Shown here piece after piece: positions 9,640 through 19,445 of a stretch of DNA of 64,000 bases. Within the stretch, counting starts at the first letter, position 1. Each line of letters begins with the position of its first letter. The stretch comes from Aurantimonas sp. HBX-1. Lineage in GTDB: Bacteria > Pseudomonadota > Alphaproteobacteria > Rhizobiales > Rhizobiaceae. Below the pieces are notes generated by a model. The model had not been told where the DNA came from. It did no database searches and worked only from the letters and a program-made list of their open reading frames with translations. The DNA lies in contig NZ_CP090066.1 in assembly GCF_021391535.1 (NCBI RefSeq), forward strand, positions 3,919,501-3,983,500, in the 5' to 3' direction. The position numbers were made by a program, and so were the translations under genes.

Positions 9640-10974
9640 TCAGGCCGGTGCGAGGCCGCTCTGCGCCAGCACCTCGCCGACCAGATAGAGCGATCCGCAG
9701 ATCAGGAAGCGGGGGGTCGGCTCGCTCTGCCAGTTCGTCGAGACCAGCCGGATCGCTTCCTCGACGGACTCGCAGGGCTCGGCGTCGAGGCCCGCCTCGA
9801 TCGCCGCATCGGCGAGATCGTCGGGGTCGATGCCGGCGTCGGAGGCGTTCACCGGCACGGTGAAGACATGCCGGGCGATGCCGCCGAAGGCGGCGAAGAA
9901 GCCCACCGGATCCTTGGTGTTGATCATCCCGACGATCAGGAACAGCGGCCGCTGAACACGGTCTTCCATATCGGCCAGCGTCTCGGCGATGGCAGCCCCG
10001 GCGCCCGGGTTGTGGCCCCCGTCGAGCCAGATCTCGGCGCCCGGCACGGCGGCGCGCCACAGCGGCCCGGCGGCGATCTGCTGCATGCGTCCCGGCCATT
10101 CGACATTCGCCATGCCGGCCTCGATCGCCGCATCGCTCGGCGAAAAGCCGGCGTGGCGGAGCGCCGCGATCGCCGTCGCGGCATTGGTCAGCTGGTGCCG
10201 GCCGGAAAGTCGCGGCATCGGCAGGTCGAGAAGGCCGGTGTCGTCCTGGTAGACGAGGCGGCCGTGCTCGGCGAAGGCGAAGAAATCCTGGCCGTAGGTG
10301 ATCAGCGGGGCGCCGGCGCGGTCGGCCATCGAGGTCAGCACCTCGAGCGCCACGTCCTCGCTCTGCTGGCCGACGATCACCGGTACGCCGGGCTTGATGA
10401 TCCCGCCCTTCTCGGCGGCGATCAGTTCGACGCGGTCGCCGAGATAGGACTGGTGGTCGAGCGAGATCGAGGTGATGACGCTCGCCGCCGGGCGGTCGAT
10501 GACGTTGGTGGCGTCGAACCGGCCGCCAAGACCCACCTCGACGATGGCGACGTCCGCCGGCTGCTCGGAAAACAGGATGAAGGTCACCGCGGTCAGGATC
10601 TCGAAGACGGTGATCGGCTGGCCTGCATTCGCCGCCGCCGCGCGCCGCACCGCATCGGCCAGCATCGCATCGTCGACCAGCGCGCCCCGGCGGCCGGGGC
10701 GGCCGAGCCGGTAGCGCTCGTGCCAGTTGACGAGGTGCGGCGAGGTATGGACGTGGACGGCGCGCCCGTCCGCCTCGAGGATCGCCTGGCAGAAGGCGGT
10801 GACCGATCCCTTGCCGTTGGTGCCGGCGACGTGGATCACCGGCGGCAGCGCGTGCTGCGGCTCTCCGAGCGCGGCCAGCAGCCGGCGGATGCGCTCCAGC
10901 GACAGATCGAACCCCTTCGGATGCTTGTGCATCAGGGCCTCGATCTCGGCAGTGGCGAGAGAGGTCGTGGTCAT
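9640..10974 (-). CDS. folC: bifunctional dihydrofolate synthase / folylpolyglutamate synthase
   Basis: Mur-ligase-type enzyme of 444 residues that adds glutamate to dihydropteroate and then extends the polyglutamate tail of folates in the cytoplasm. The P-loop HVAGTNGKGSV (near residue 50) is followed by TSPHLVNWHERY, a folate-binding region. SISLDHQSYLG and EKGGIIKPGVPV follow the order expected for the central domain, and WLDGGHNPGAG begins the C-terminal domain. It is 43 bp downstream of accD on the same strand, the standard arrangement in Hyphomicrobiales. Confidence 0.96.
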   Translation of the reverse strand: MTTTSLATAEIEALMHKHPKGFDLSLERIRRLLAALGEPQHALPPVIHVAGTNGKGSVTAFCQAILEADGRAVHVHTSPHLVNWHERYRLGRPGRRGALVDDAMLADAVRRAAAANAGQPITVFEILTAVTFILFSEQPADVAIVEVGLGGRFDATNVIDRPAASVITSISLDHQSYLGDRVELIAAEKGGIIKPGVPVIVGQQSEDVALEVLTSMADRAGAPLITYGQDFFAFAEHGRLVYQDDTGLLDLPMPRLSGRHQLTNAATAIAALRHAGFSPSDAAIEAGMANVEWPGRMQQIAAGPLWRAAVPGAEIWLDGGHNPGAGAAIAETLADMEDRVQRPLFLIVGMINTKDPVGFFAAFGGIARHVFTVPVNASDAGIDPDDLADAAIEAGLDAEPCESVEEAIRLVSTNWQSEPTPRFLICGSLYLVGEVLAQSGLAPA

Positions 10975-11017
10975 TGCGGACAGTTACGCCAGCGTACCGG
11001 CGGATGCAAAACCCGGC

Positions 11018-11944
11018 TCAGGCGACGGGCTCGGCGTGTGAAGCGGCATCGGCGCCTTCGGCCGCCTGGCGCAGGCGGCCGGCGTCGGTGGCGAGCGGCG
11101 TGCGGGTCAGGAGACTGAGCAGCGTGGCGATCTTCGCCTTCAGCTCGTGGCGGTGCACGACCATGTCGACCATGCCGTGCGCCATCAGGTACTCGGCGCG
11201 CTGGAAGCCCTCGGGCAGCTTCTCCCGGATCGTCTGCTCGATGACCCGCGCGCCGGCAAAGCCGATCACCGCGCCCGGCTCGGCGATGTGGACGTCGCCC
11301 AGCATGGCGTAGGAGGCCGAGACGCCGCCGGCCGTCGGATTGGTGAGCACGACGATGTAGGGAAGTCCCGCCTCCTTCAGCATCTCGACTGCGACGGTGG
11401 TGCGCGGCAGCTGCATCAGCGACAGGATGCCCTCCTGCATGCGGGCGCCGCCCGAGGCGGCAAACAGCACCATCGGCCGCTTCTCGGCGATCGCCACCTC
11501 GAAGCTGCGCACGATCGCCTCGCCGGCGGCCATGCCGAGCGAGCCGCCCATGAAGGCGAAGTCCTGCACCGTCGCGACGATCGGCAGGCCGGCGATCGAG
11601 CCCTTCGCCGCCATCACCGCGTCGTCCATCTCGGCCTTGGCGCGATATTCCTTCAGCCGGTCGGTATAGCGCTTGGAGTCACGGAATTTCAGCGGGTCGA
11701 CCGGGGCCTTCGGCAGGTCGATCAGATCGTAGGCGCCATCGTCGAAGAAGCTCGCCAGTCGGTCCTTGGCGCGAATGCGCATGTGGAAGCCGGACGAGGG
11801 AATGACCCACTGGTTGGCCTCGAGATCCTTGTGGAAGACCATCTCCCCGGTCTCCGGACACTTGATCCAGAGATTCTCCGGTACCTCGCGCGGCGCGAGC
11901 AGGCTCGAGATCTTCGGGCGGACGTAGTTGGTGATCCAGTTCAC
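11018..11944 (-). CDS. accD: acetyl-CoA carboxylase carboxyltransferase subunit beta
   Basis: Beta subunit (308 residues) of the carboxyltransferase that makes malonyl-CoA for fatty-acid synthesis, acting with AccA, AccB and AccC encoded elsewhere. The crotonase-like core includes FAFMGGSLGMAAGEAI, FAASGGARMQEG and NPTAGGVSASYAMLGD. The N-terminal zinc ribbon is degenerate: the segment WIKCPETGEMVFHKDL keeps one Cys where most bacteria have CPxC, and the second CxxC is replaced by PSSG. As I recall, this loss is usual in rhizobial AccD. It lies between trpA and folC on the same strand. Confidence 0.96.
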   Translation of the reverse strand: MNWITNYVRPKISSLLAPREVPENLWIKCPETGEMVFHKDLEANQWVIPSSGFHMRIRAKDRLASFFDDGAYDLIDLPKAPVDPLKFRDSKRYTDRLKEYRAKAEMDDAVMAAKGSIAGLPIVATVQDFAFMGGSLGMAAGEAIVRSFEVAIAEKRPMVLFAASGGARMQEGILSLMQLPRTTVAVEMLKEAGLPYIVVLTNPTAGGVSASYAMLGDVHIAEPGAVIGFAGARVIEQTIREKLPEGFQRAEYLMAHGMVDMVVHRHELKAKIATLLSLLTRTPLATDAGRLRQAAEGADAASHAEPVA

Positions 11945-11991
11945 GGCGCGGGGCTCCGGCTCTTTGTCGTCAGGCGCAGATGGCGCGCTTT

Positions 11992-12825
11992 TCAGGCGTC
12001 CGCAAGGCGAGCGCTGCGGACACCGGCCGCAAGATCGCGGACAATCGCGGCGACTGCCTCGACCGTGCCGGGGCCGGCGCGCCCGTCGACCAGCGAGGCC
12101 TCGATGACGTCGACGATGGCCGAGCCGACCACGACGCCGTCCGCCGCCTTGCCAATCTCGCGGGCCTGGTCGGCGCTGCGGACGCCGAAACCGACGCAGA
12201 CCGGCAGGTCGGTGTGCCGCTTGATGCGCTCGACGGCCGCCGAGACCTTGTTCGCGTCCGGCGCCGCGGTTCCCGTGATCCCGGTGATCGAGACGTAATA
12301 GACGAAGCCGGAGGTGTTCTTCAGCACCGCCGGCAGCCGCTTGTCGTCGGTGGTGGGCGTTGCCAGGCGGATGAAGTTGAGCCCCTTGCCGAGCGCCGGC
12401 AGGCAGAGCTCGTCGTCCATTTCGGGCGGCAGGTCAACGACGATCAGCCCGTCGACGCCCGCTTCCAGCGCCGCCTCGACGAAAGGCTCGACGCCATAGA
12501 CGTAGATCGGGTTGAAATAGCCCATCAAGATGATCGGCGTCGTCGTGTCGCTCTCGCGGAAGGCGCGCACCAGCGACAGCGTCTTCCTGAGGCTCTCGCC
12601 AGCCTTGAGCGCGCGAAGGCCCGCCTTCTGGATCGCCTTGCCGTCGGCCATCGGGTCGGAGAACGGCATGCCGAGCTCGATGATGTCGGCCCCGGCCGCC
12701 GGCAGCGCCCTGACGATCGACAGCGCCGTCTCGTGGTCGGGATCGCCCGCCATGACGAAGGTGACGAGGGCGGGACGGCCCTCCTCTGCCAGAGCGCGAA
12801 AACGGTCTTCGATGCGTGTGGTCAT
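11992..12825 (-). CDS. trpA: tryptophan synthase alpha subunit
   Basis: TIM-barrel enzyme of 277 residues that cleaves indole-3-glycerol phosphate to indole, which is channelled to TrpB. Visible signatures are TFVMAGDPD, then IIELGMPFSDPMADGK containing the catalytic Glu and Asp, then GYFNPIYVYG and CVGFGVRSADQA at the phosphate-binding end. The ATG at 12825 (MTTRIEDRF) is chosen because that is the normal trpA start; an open frame continues upstream through cutA sequence. The start lies one base after the cutA stop, so the two are probably cotranslated. trpB is further upstream, separated by two unrelated genes. Confidence 0.96.
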   Translation of the reverse strand: MTTRIEDRFRALAEEGRPALVTFVMAGDPDHETALSIVRALPAAGADIIELGMPFSDPMADGKAIQKAGLRALKAGESLRKTLSLVRAFRESDTTTPIILMGYFNPIYVYGVEPFVEAALEAGVDGLIVVDLPPEMDDELCLPALGKGLNFIRLATPTTDDKRLPAVLKNTSGFVYYVSITGITGTAAPDANKVSAAVERIKRHTDLPVCVGFGVRSADQAREIGKAADGVVVGSAIVDVIEASLVDGRAGPGTVEAVAAIVRDLAAGVRSARLADA

Positions 12826-12826
12826 G

Positions 12827-13156
12827 TCAGTCCTTGGTCGGCCGGACGGTTTCGGCGATCCAGTCGGCGGTAGCGGCGTCGACATGGTCGACGGCGAAGC
12901 CGAGGATCGCGGGCGTGTCGTAGGGATGGTTATGGCGGATCGCCGCGCAGCAATCGTCGAAGCGGGCGCCAAGCGTCTTGATCGTCAGCGGCCACTCGTC
13001 GTGGCGCTGCTTCTCGCCCTGCCAGAGATAGCGGCTGTCGACTTCCTTGCCGATGTTGACGCAGGCCGCCAGCCGCGCGTCGAGCAGGACATGCGACAGC
13101 TGGCGCGCGTCCTCGAGCGTCGGGCAGGTGACATGGATCTCGACGATGGCGGTCAT
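12827..13156 (-). CDS. cutA: CutA-like divalent-cation tolerance protein
   Basis: Small trimeric CutA1-family protein of 109 residues. Typical features are the N-terminal EIHVTCPTLEDARQL, then RLAACVNI, then SRYLWQGEKQ (YxWxG, with the conserved Trp), then HPYDTPAI and the C-terminal DWIAETV. CutA was linked to copper tolerance in E. coli, but its biochemical role is unresolved. The start MTAIVEIHV at 13156 fits the family. The stop is one base before trpA, and a coiled-coil gene lies upstream, so it is probably carried on the trp transcript. Confidence 0.93.
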   Translation of the reverse strand: MTAIVEIHVTCPTLEDARQLSHVLLDARLAACVNIGKEVDSRYLWQGEKQRHDEWPLTIKTLGARFDDCCAAIRHNHPYDTPAILGFAVDHVDAATADWIAETVRPTKD

Positions 13157-13259
13157 GGTTCCCGTGATGCTCGCGGTCGGGGACGCGTCGCCATGGCTCC
13201 GGCGCCGACATCCGCCCCCGGCAATACAGGCCGATGGCGGACGGGTCAAAGCCCGTCGT

Positions 13260-13604
13260 TCAGGCGAAGAGCGCCCTGGCCAGCATGGCGGCCACCAGCG
13301 CGATCAGCACGCCGCCCATCCACTTGATCGTCGACAACTCACCCCGCAGCGCCTGCATCTCCAGGCGAACACCAGCCATTTCCCCTCTGACCTCGCCGCG
13401 CAGCGCCTGCATCTCGTGCTTCAGCTCGCCGCGAAGGTCGGCCATCTCCGTGCGCATCTTCTGATTGTCCTCGCACAGTTCGCCGAACTGCTTGCGGAAA
13501 TCCTGGTCCGATGTCGCCATGCCCTCGGCCGCGCGGCGGGCTTTCGCCTCGTCGGCGCCAGCGCTCATCAGCGCGTCGTAGAGCTCGGAGATCATCATGT
13601 TCAT
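13260..13604 (-). CDS. hypothetical coiled-coil protein with C-terminal membrane anchor
   Basis: Predicted protein of 114 residues with no family I can name. The N-terminal 35 residues look helical (ELYDALMSAGADEAKARRAA). Residues about 45-90 form a charged heptad coiled coil in which EMQALRGE occurs twice and the related RGEL/RGEV/RGEM steps recur. Residues about 93-112 (KWMGGVLIALVAAMLARALF) form one hydrophobic membrane segment. It resembles the small CCDC90/DUF1640-like tail-anchored coiled-coil proteins in layout, but that is only an architectural comparison. It sits between trpB (69 bp upstream) and cutA (103 bp downstream), all on the minus strand. Confidence 0.75.
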   Translation of the reverse strand: MNMMISELYDALMSAGADEAKARRAAEGMATSDQDFRKQFGELCEDNQKMRTEMADLRGELKHEMQALRGEVRGEMAGVRLEMQALRGELSTIKWMGGVLIALVAAMLARALFA

Positions 13605-13673
13605 GGCCCGACCCTAGCTCGGATCGGGCCATGCTGGAAGATATCGCCCACCAGGGCCGTCCGGCGGGCGCCC

Positions 13674-14893
<1,220 letters not shown>

Positions 14894-14897
<4 letters not shown>

Positions 14898-15565
14898 GAG
14901 GCTCGGGCCTTTCTGGTTGGGACGTCCTGTGCCAGACGATCCAATGCGTCGAAGAAGGAATGGATGCGGGCGGGATCCTTGACCCCCGGGGCGCTCTCGA
15001 CGCCGGAGGAGACGTCGATCCCCGCCGGCCGGGCGATCCGCACGGCATCGGCGACGTTGCCGGCATCGATGCCACCGGAAAGCATATAGCGCAAATCCGG
15101 GTCAAGCGCGGCCAGCAGCGTCCAGTCGAAGGAAACGCCGTTGCCGCCGGGCAGGACCGAGCCCTTCGGGCGGCGGGAATCTAGCAGCAGGCGGTCGGCA
15201 ACGCCCTCGAAAGGAGCGATCGCGCCGAGATCGTCGGCGGTCGCCACCGGCAGCGCCTTCATCACCTTGAGCCCGCTCCGCGCCTTGATGTCGCGCACCC
15301 GGCCAGGGGTCTCCGCGCCATGCAGTTGCAGCCAGTCCGGCCGGACCTCGGCCGCAAAACGGTCAACCAGCGCGTCGTCGGGGTCGACGGTGACGATCAC
15401 CGTCTCGGCGCGACCGTCGACCAGGCGCACGAGTTCGGCCATCGCCGCGAGGTCGAGGTGGCGCGGGCTCTTTTCGAAATACACGAAGCCGACATGGCTT
15501 GCGCCGCGCGCCAGCGCCGCGTTCACCGTCTCGGGCGTGGAAAGACCGCAGATCTTGATGTCCAT
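14894..15565 (-). CDS. trpF: phosphoribosylanthranilate isomerase
   Basis: TIM-barrel isomerase of 223 residues in tryptophan synthesis. It begins MDIKICGLSTPETV with the catalytic Cys in KICG. Later signatures include ASHVGFVYFEKSPRH, VDRFAAEVRPDWLQLHG, LLLDSR with the catalytic Asp, and MLSGGIDAGNV plus GIDVSSGVESAPGVKD at the phosphate end. It is the first gene of the minus-strand trp-acc-fol group. The next gene upstream is an unrelated peptidase 71 bp away on the same strand. Confidence 0.97.
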
Positions 15566-15636
15566 GCACCGGAGTTAATATCAGCCGCCGCGTTTGTCGA
15601 TGCGCGTAAGGGCGCGGGACGCCGAGGCGCCGGCGA

Positions 15637-16386
15637 TCAGCGCGGCGTGAAATCGATCGCGTGGAGCTGCGCGCCGTGGCGCTTCAGCCAGTCGCGGCCG
15701 AAATCCATGTCGGGGCAGAGCTCGCGGCAGAGCGACCAGAAGCCGGAGCCGTGATTCATCTCGCGGAAATGCGCCACCTCGTGGGCGGCGAGATAGTCGA
15801 GCACGGCGGGCGGCGCCATGACGATCCGCCAGGAGAAGGCGAGCCGCCGGTCGGCGGTGCAGGAGCCCCAGCGGCTGCGCGTGTCCTTCAGCGTGATGGC
15901 GCGCGGCTGCAGGCCCACCGTGGCGGCATGGCGCGTCACCGCCGCCTCGAGGTCGCCTCGTGCCTCGCGCTTCAGCGCGTCGGCGACCCGCCGGGCGAAA
16001 TGCCGCGCATCGCCGCCGACCAGCAGGCGGTTCCCCGTCTCGTTCGTTTCGAAGCGGCTGGTCCGCTGTTCCGGCCGATGGACCAGCACGACGTCCTCGC
16101 CCCGCAGCTTCAGGATCGCCCCGTCGGCGACGGCGACGGCTGCCGGGATGCGGGCCAGGCGGCCTTCAACCCAGCCGCGGTGCCGTTCGAGGAACTCGTT
16201 GATGGTGCGCGCCGAGGCCGACCGCGGCGCCGTCACCACGACGCCGGCGCCGCCCGGCGCAAGGCGCAGGATCATCCGCCGGGCGCGCGGGTTGCGGCGC
16301 ACGGTGACCGGAAGCGGGCCACCGGCCAGGTCGAGGCGGTCGGGCAGGGTGACCTCGGGAGCGGTCCGGCGCAGGAGAAACTTCAT
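15637..16386 (-). CDS. YgjP-like (DUF45) zinc metallopeptidase
   Basis: Predicted cytoplasmic metallopeptidase of 249 residues of the UPF0758/YgjP, DUF45 type. The zinc site is LAAHEVAHFREMNHG (HExxH plus a downstream His), preceded by the family hallmark TLKDTRSRWGSC and the strand FSWRIVMAPPAVLDYL. The N-terminal half (VTVRRNPRARRMILRL, then PRSASARTINEFLERH) matches this family. The start at 16386 (MKFLLRR) is the better-supported ATG; an in-frame ATG 42 bases upstream is possible. Substrates of this family are not established. Confidence 0.88.
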   Translation of the reverse strand: MKFLLRRTAPEVTLPDRLDLAGGPLPVTVRRNPRARRMILRLAPGGAGVVVTAPRSASARTINEFLERHRGWVEGRLARIPAAVAVADGAILKLRGEDVVLVHRPEQRTSRFETNETGNRLLVGGDARHFARRVADALKREARGDLEAAVTRHAATVGLQPRAITLKDTRSRWGSCTADRRLAFSWRIVMAPPAVLDYLAAHEVAHFREMNHGSGFWSLCRELCPDMDFGRDWLKRHGAQLHAIDFTPR

Positions 16387-16470
16387 CGGCGGGATCGAGG
16401 CGGCCAACAGGTGGGATGGAGCCGACACAGGCGCCGGCAGGCGAATCGCATTCTACACCAGGCCGCGACG

Positions 16471-16502
16471 AAAAATGGCGGCGTCCCGAAGGACGCCGCC
16501 AT
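16471..16502 (-). terminator. Rho-independent terminator with UUCG tetraloop
   Basis: Read on the minus strand this is a perfect 12-bp stem, ATGGCGGCGTCC with its complement, closed by a cUUCGg tetraloop and followed by TTTTT. It lies 33 bp after the DUF2852 gene stop. Confidence 0.93.
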
Positions 16503-16534
16503 CTGCTGTTCGTAATGCGGGACCGACGGCCCTG

Positions 16535-16972
16535 TCAGGCAGGCTGGCCGTCGACGACCGGGCCGTCGTCGCGACGGTTGCGGCGCTCGGCCATGAAGCG
16601 GTCGAACTCCTCCTGGTCCTTGGCCCGGCGCAGTTCGCGGGCATAGGAGGCGAACTCGGCCTCGGCGTCATGCAGACGGCGGCGCTCGGCGTCGAGACGG
16701 GCGAGTTCCTTCTCGCGCCATTCGTCGAAGGCGACGTTGCCGGTCTGGGCCGCGAAGGGCTGGCCGAAACCGGTGCGGCGCATCGAGCACATCACGCGGT
16801 CCGTGGACCGCCCGACGTCCTGCCGGAACGTCTCGAGGCGGTCGCCCCAAAGAATATAAGCCAGCATGGCAAGACCAAGCGGCCAGAAGATCATGAAACC
16901 GCCGATCATCAGGGCGATGGTTGCGGGGGTCCAGGCGGGACGAATCAAGGCTTGCGAAGTCATCGCAGTCAC
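16535..16972 (-). CDS. DUF2852 domain protein
   Basis: Protein of 145 residues common in Hyphomicrobiales, function unknown. One membrane helix (about 18-41, ATIALMIGGFMIFWPLGLAM) precedes the family-typical AYILWGDRLETFRQDV. The C-terminal half is a charged helix/coiled coil with FDEWREKELARLDAERRRL and EEFDRFMAERRNR, the most conserved part of the family. An alternative start three codons in is possible. It is transcribed alone, with a strong terminator downstream. Confidence 0.85.
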   Translation of the reverse strand: MTAMTSQALIRPAWTPATIALMIGGFMIFWPLGLAMLAYILWGDRLETFRQDVGRSTDRVMCSMRRTGFGQPFAAQTGNVAFDEWREKELARLDAERRRLHDAEAEFASYARELRRAKDQEEFDRFMAERRNRRDDGPVVDGQPA

Positions 16973-17115
16973 GTTCCTTCTCGAAAATGGCCGCGATGCG
17001 CGAGCACCGCGGGAGTTAGTACTCCTCTACACCAATCCGAGATGGTGAGTGCGAAACGCACGTTCAATCACCACCGGCGAAAAATCGGCAAGGCCGCCGC
17101 GAAACGCGCCGGCGA

Positions 17116-18684
17116 TCAGCCCCCCGCCGCCGGGGCCGAAGCCGCCCCGCCGGCCCAGTCCGGGATCTCGCCCATGGTCACGCCGAACAGCGTCGTCAGC
17201 AGCAGGTAGCCGAGGCTGGAGATGACGATGAGGGCGGCGAGGTTATGCCAGGCGCCGATCCTCGCCATGGTCGGGATCGACATCTTGCCCGAGGCGAAGA
17301 CGATGGCGTTGGGCGGCGTCGCGACCGGCAGCATGAACGCCATCGAGGCCGCCAGCGCCGCCGGCACCGCCAGCATCAGCGGGTTCTCGCCCAGCGTCAG
17401 CGACAGGGCCGCGACCAGCGGCAGGAAGGTCGCCGCCGTCGCCGTGTTCGAGGTGAACTCGGTCAGGAGCAGGATGACCAGCGTCACCAGCGCCACGAGG
17501 CCGATCAGCGGCAGATAGCTCGCCGTCGAGCCCAGCGCCTCGCCAATCCACTGGTCGAGACCGGTGCCGGCCACCGCGCTGGCAAGGCTCAGCCCGCCGC
17601 CGAACAGCAGCAGGATGCCCCAGGGCAGCTGCGATGCCGTCCGCCAGTCGAGCACCGCCTCGCCGGGCCTGCGGCCGGAGGGCAGCAGGAACAGGACGAC
17701 CGCCGCCGCGATGGCGATGCTGCTGTCGTTGAGGTTCGGCAGGATCGACTGGAGCGAGGTGCGGAACACCCAGAGGAAGGCCGTCACGACGAAGACGATG
17801 CCGACCAGGATCTCGGCGCGCGACCATTTGCCGAGACCGGTCAGTTCCGCGCCGATCAGGGTCCGGGCGCCGTCGATCTCGCCGGTCGGCAGGCGCACCA
17901 CGAAGCGCGTCAGCAGCAGCCAGGAGATCAGCAGCATCACGATGGCCACCGGCAGGCCGATCAGCATCCAGCGGCCGAAACCGAGGTCGTAGCCGTAGGC
18001 CTGGTTGAGGCTGCCGGCGAGCAGCGCGTTGGGGGGCGTGCCGATCAGTGTGGCGACGCCGCCGATCGAGGCCGCGTAGGCGACCCCGAGGAGCAGCGCG
18101 ATCGAGAACTTGCTGTCGCTGCGACTGTCCGGGTCGAGAAGCTCGGCCACCGACAGGGCGATGGGCAGCATCATCACGGTGGTGGCGGTGTTCGAGACCC
18201 ACATCGAGCAGAACGCCGTGGCGATCATGAAACCGCCGACGACGTTGTGCTGGCGCGAGCCCGTCCAGGACACGATGTTGAGCGCCACCCGCCGGTGCAG
18301 GCCCCAGCGCTCCATGGCCTTGGCGAGGATGAACCCGCCCATGAACAGGAAGATCACCGGGTCGGCGTAGGGCGTCGCGGCCTCGCCCATCGAACGGGCG
18401 CCCAGAAACGGAAACAGCGCCAGCGGCAGCAGCGCGGTCACCGGCACCGGCACCGCCTCGGTGATCCACCAGACGATCATCAGCGCGGCGACGGCGACCA
18501 CGGCCCAGGCTTCCGGCGTGAGCCCCTCGGGCGCGGGCAGGATCAGCAGCAGGCAGAACACGGCGATGCCGACGATCGCCGGCAGGAGCCGCAGCGAACC
18601 GGAATCCTCGGCCTCCGGCGGGGTCTTCGAACGATTGCCGCGTCCTGCCGGCCGGTTCCTGTTCCGCTTGCTCACCGCTGCCAT
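17116..18684 (-). CDS. DASS-family sodium/anion symporter
   Basis: Inner-membrane transporter of 522 residues in the SLC13/DASS (divalent anion:Na+ symporter) family, importing dicarboxylates, sulfate or similar anions. After a basic cytoplasmic N-terminus (about 35 residues) it shows some 11-13 hydrophobic segments. The two inverted-repeat SNT motifs that bind Na+ and substrate are present: VSNTATTVMMLPIA near residue 170 and FTSNTATAATFLPL near residue 415. WWITEAVPVPVTALLPL is also characteristic. A GAGGGG Shine-Dalgarno supports the ATG at 18684. Substrate cannot be read from sequence. Confidence 0.93.
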   Translation of the reverse strand: MAAVSKRNRNRPAGRGNRSKTPPEAEDSGSLRLLPAIVGIAVFCLLLILPAPEGLTPEAWAVVAVAALMIVWWITEAVPVPVTALLPLALFPFLGARSMGEAATPYADPVIFLFMGGFILAKAMERWGLHRRVALNIVSWTGSRQHNVVGGFMIATAFCSMWVSNTATTVMMLPIALSVAELLDPDSRSDSKFSIALLLGVAYAASIGGVATLIGTPPNALLAGSLNQAYGYDLGFGRWMLIGLPVAIVMLLISWLLLTRFVVRLPTGEIDGARTLIGAELTGLGKWSRAEILVGIVFVVTAFLWVFRTSLQSILPNLNDSSIAIAAAVVLFLLPSGRRPGEAVLDWRTASQLPWGILLLFGGGLSLASAVAGTGLDQWIGEALGSTASYLPLIGLVALVTLVILLLTEFTSNTATAATFLPLVAALSLTLGENPLMLAVPAALAASMAFMLPVATPPNAIVFASGKMSIPTMARIGAWHNLAALIVISSLGYLLLTTLFGVTMGEIPDWAGGAASAPAAGG

Positions 18685-19000
18685 TCTCTACCCCTCACAT
18701 GCGTTGCCGGCGGGTGTAGGCGAAAAGCCCGGCTGCGCCAACGCTTTGGCCGAACATGGCGCCGGCCTGTCATCCGCCTGACGCAGGCTCGCGCTATCGG
18801 TGGCGTTCCTGCCACGCCCGAAAGCCGGGTCTGCCCCGCGATGCCCGTCCGCCCGCACACACCCCGATCGAACCCCCGTCCGCGCCGGACAAGCGCCCCA
18901 CCGACCGGCCTTGACGCCCGGAGGTCGCTGCGATGATGATGACCCGATCGGCCGGGACGCGCCTGCGTGACCCGGCCCACGCTTCCCGGGGAGGTCCGGC
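18685..19000. other. 316-bp intergenic region with no recognised element
   Basis: This spacer separates the divergent DASS transporter and VOC genes and should hold both promoters. I see no convincing -35/-10 pair, repeat or RNA gene. A GGGGAGG ribosome-binding site lies at its right edge for the VOC gene. Confidence 0.5.
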
Positions 19001-19411
19001 ATGGCATCTTCAATCATCCCGACGATGCGCTACCGGGACGCCAGGACGATGATCGCCTGGCTCTGCGACACGTTCGGCTTCCAGCGCCATGCCGTCCACG
19101 AAGGCGAGGACGGCGGAATCGTGCATGCCGAGCTCGTCCTCGGCGATGGCATGGTCATGCTGGGCGACGCGCGCGACGACGCCTTCGGGGCCCTGCAGGC
19201 GCCGCCCACCGGCAACGGGCCGGTGACGCAGAGCCCCTACGTGGTCGTCGAGGACATCGAGCAGCTCTACGCGGCGGCCCGCGCCGCCGGCGCCACCATC
19301 GTCATGGACCTTCGCGACCAGAGCTACGGATCGCGCGAATTCTCCTGCCGCGATCCGGAAGGCCAGCTGTGGAACTTCGGCACCTACGATCCCTGGAAGG
19401 CCGGCGAGTGA
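19001..19411 (+). CDS. VOC-superfamily (glyoxalase/bleomycin-resistance-like) protein
   Basis: Vicinal-oxygen-chelate fold protein of 136 residues with the two beta-alpha-beta-beta-beta repeats expected. It shows IIPTMRYRDARTMIAWLCDT at the start, AELVLGDGMVMLGD at the end of repeat 1, SPYVVVEDIEQLYAAA at the start of repeat 2, and the closing SREFSCRDPEGQLWNFGTY. This is the PhnB/YdfO-like group annotated as glyoxalase-like. Metal ligands are not complete enough to assign a reaction. GGGGAGG lies upstream of the ATG. The ceramidase-like gene follows 34 bp later. Confidence 0.87.
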   Translation: MASSIIPTMRYRDARTMIAWLCDTFGFQRHAVHEGEDGGIVHAELVLGDGMVMLGDARDDAFGALQAPPTGNGPVTQSPYVVVEDIEQLYAAARAAGATIVMDLRDQSYGSREFSCRDPEGQLWNFGTYDPWKAGE

Positions 19412-19445
19412 CCGGGGCCTGAGGCCGCACGGAGACGCCGGCACC

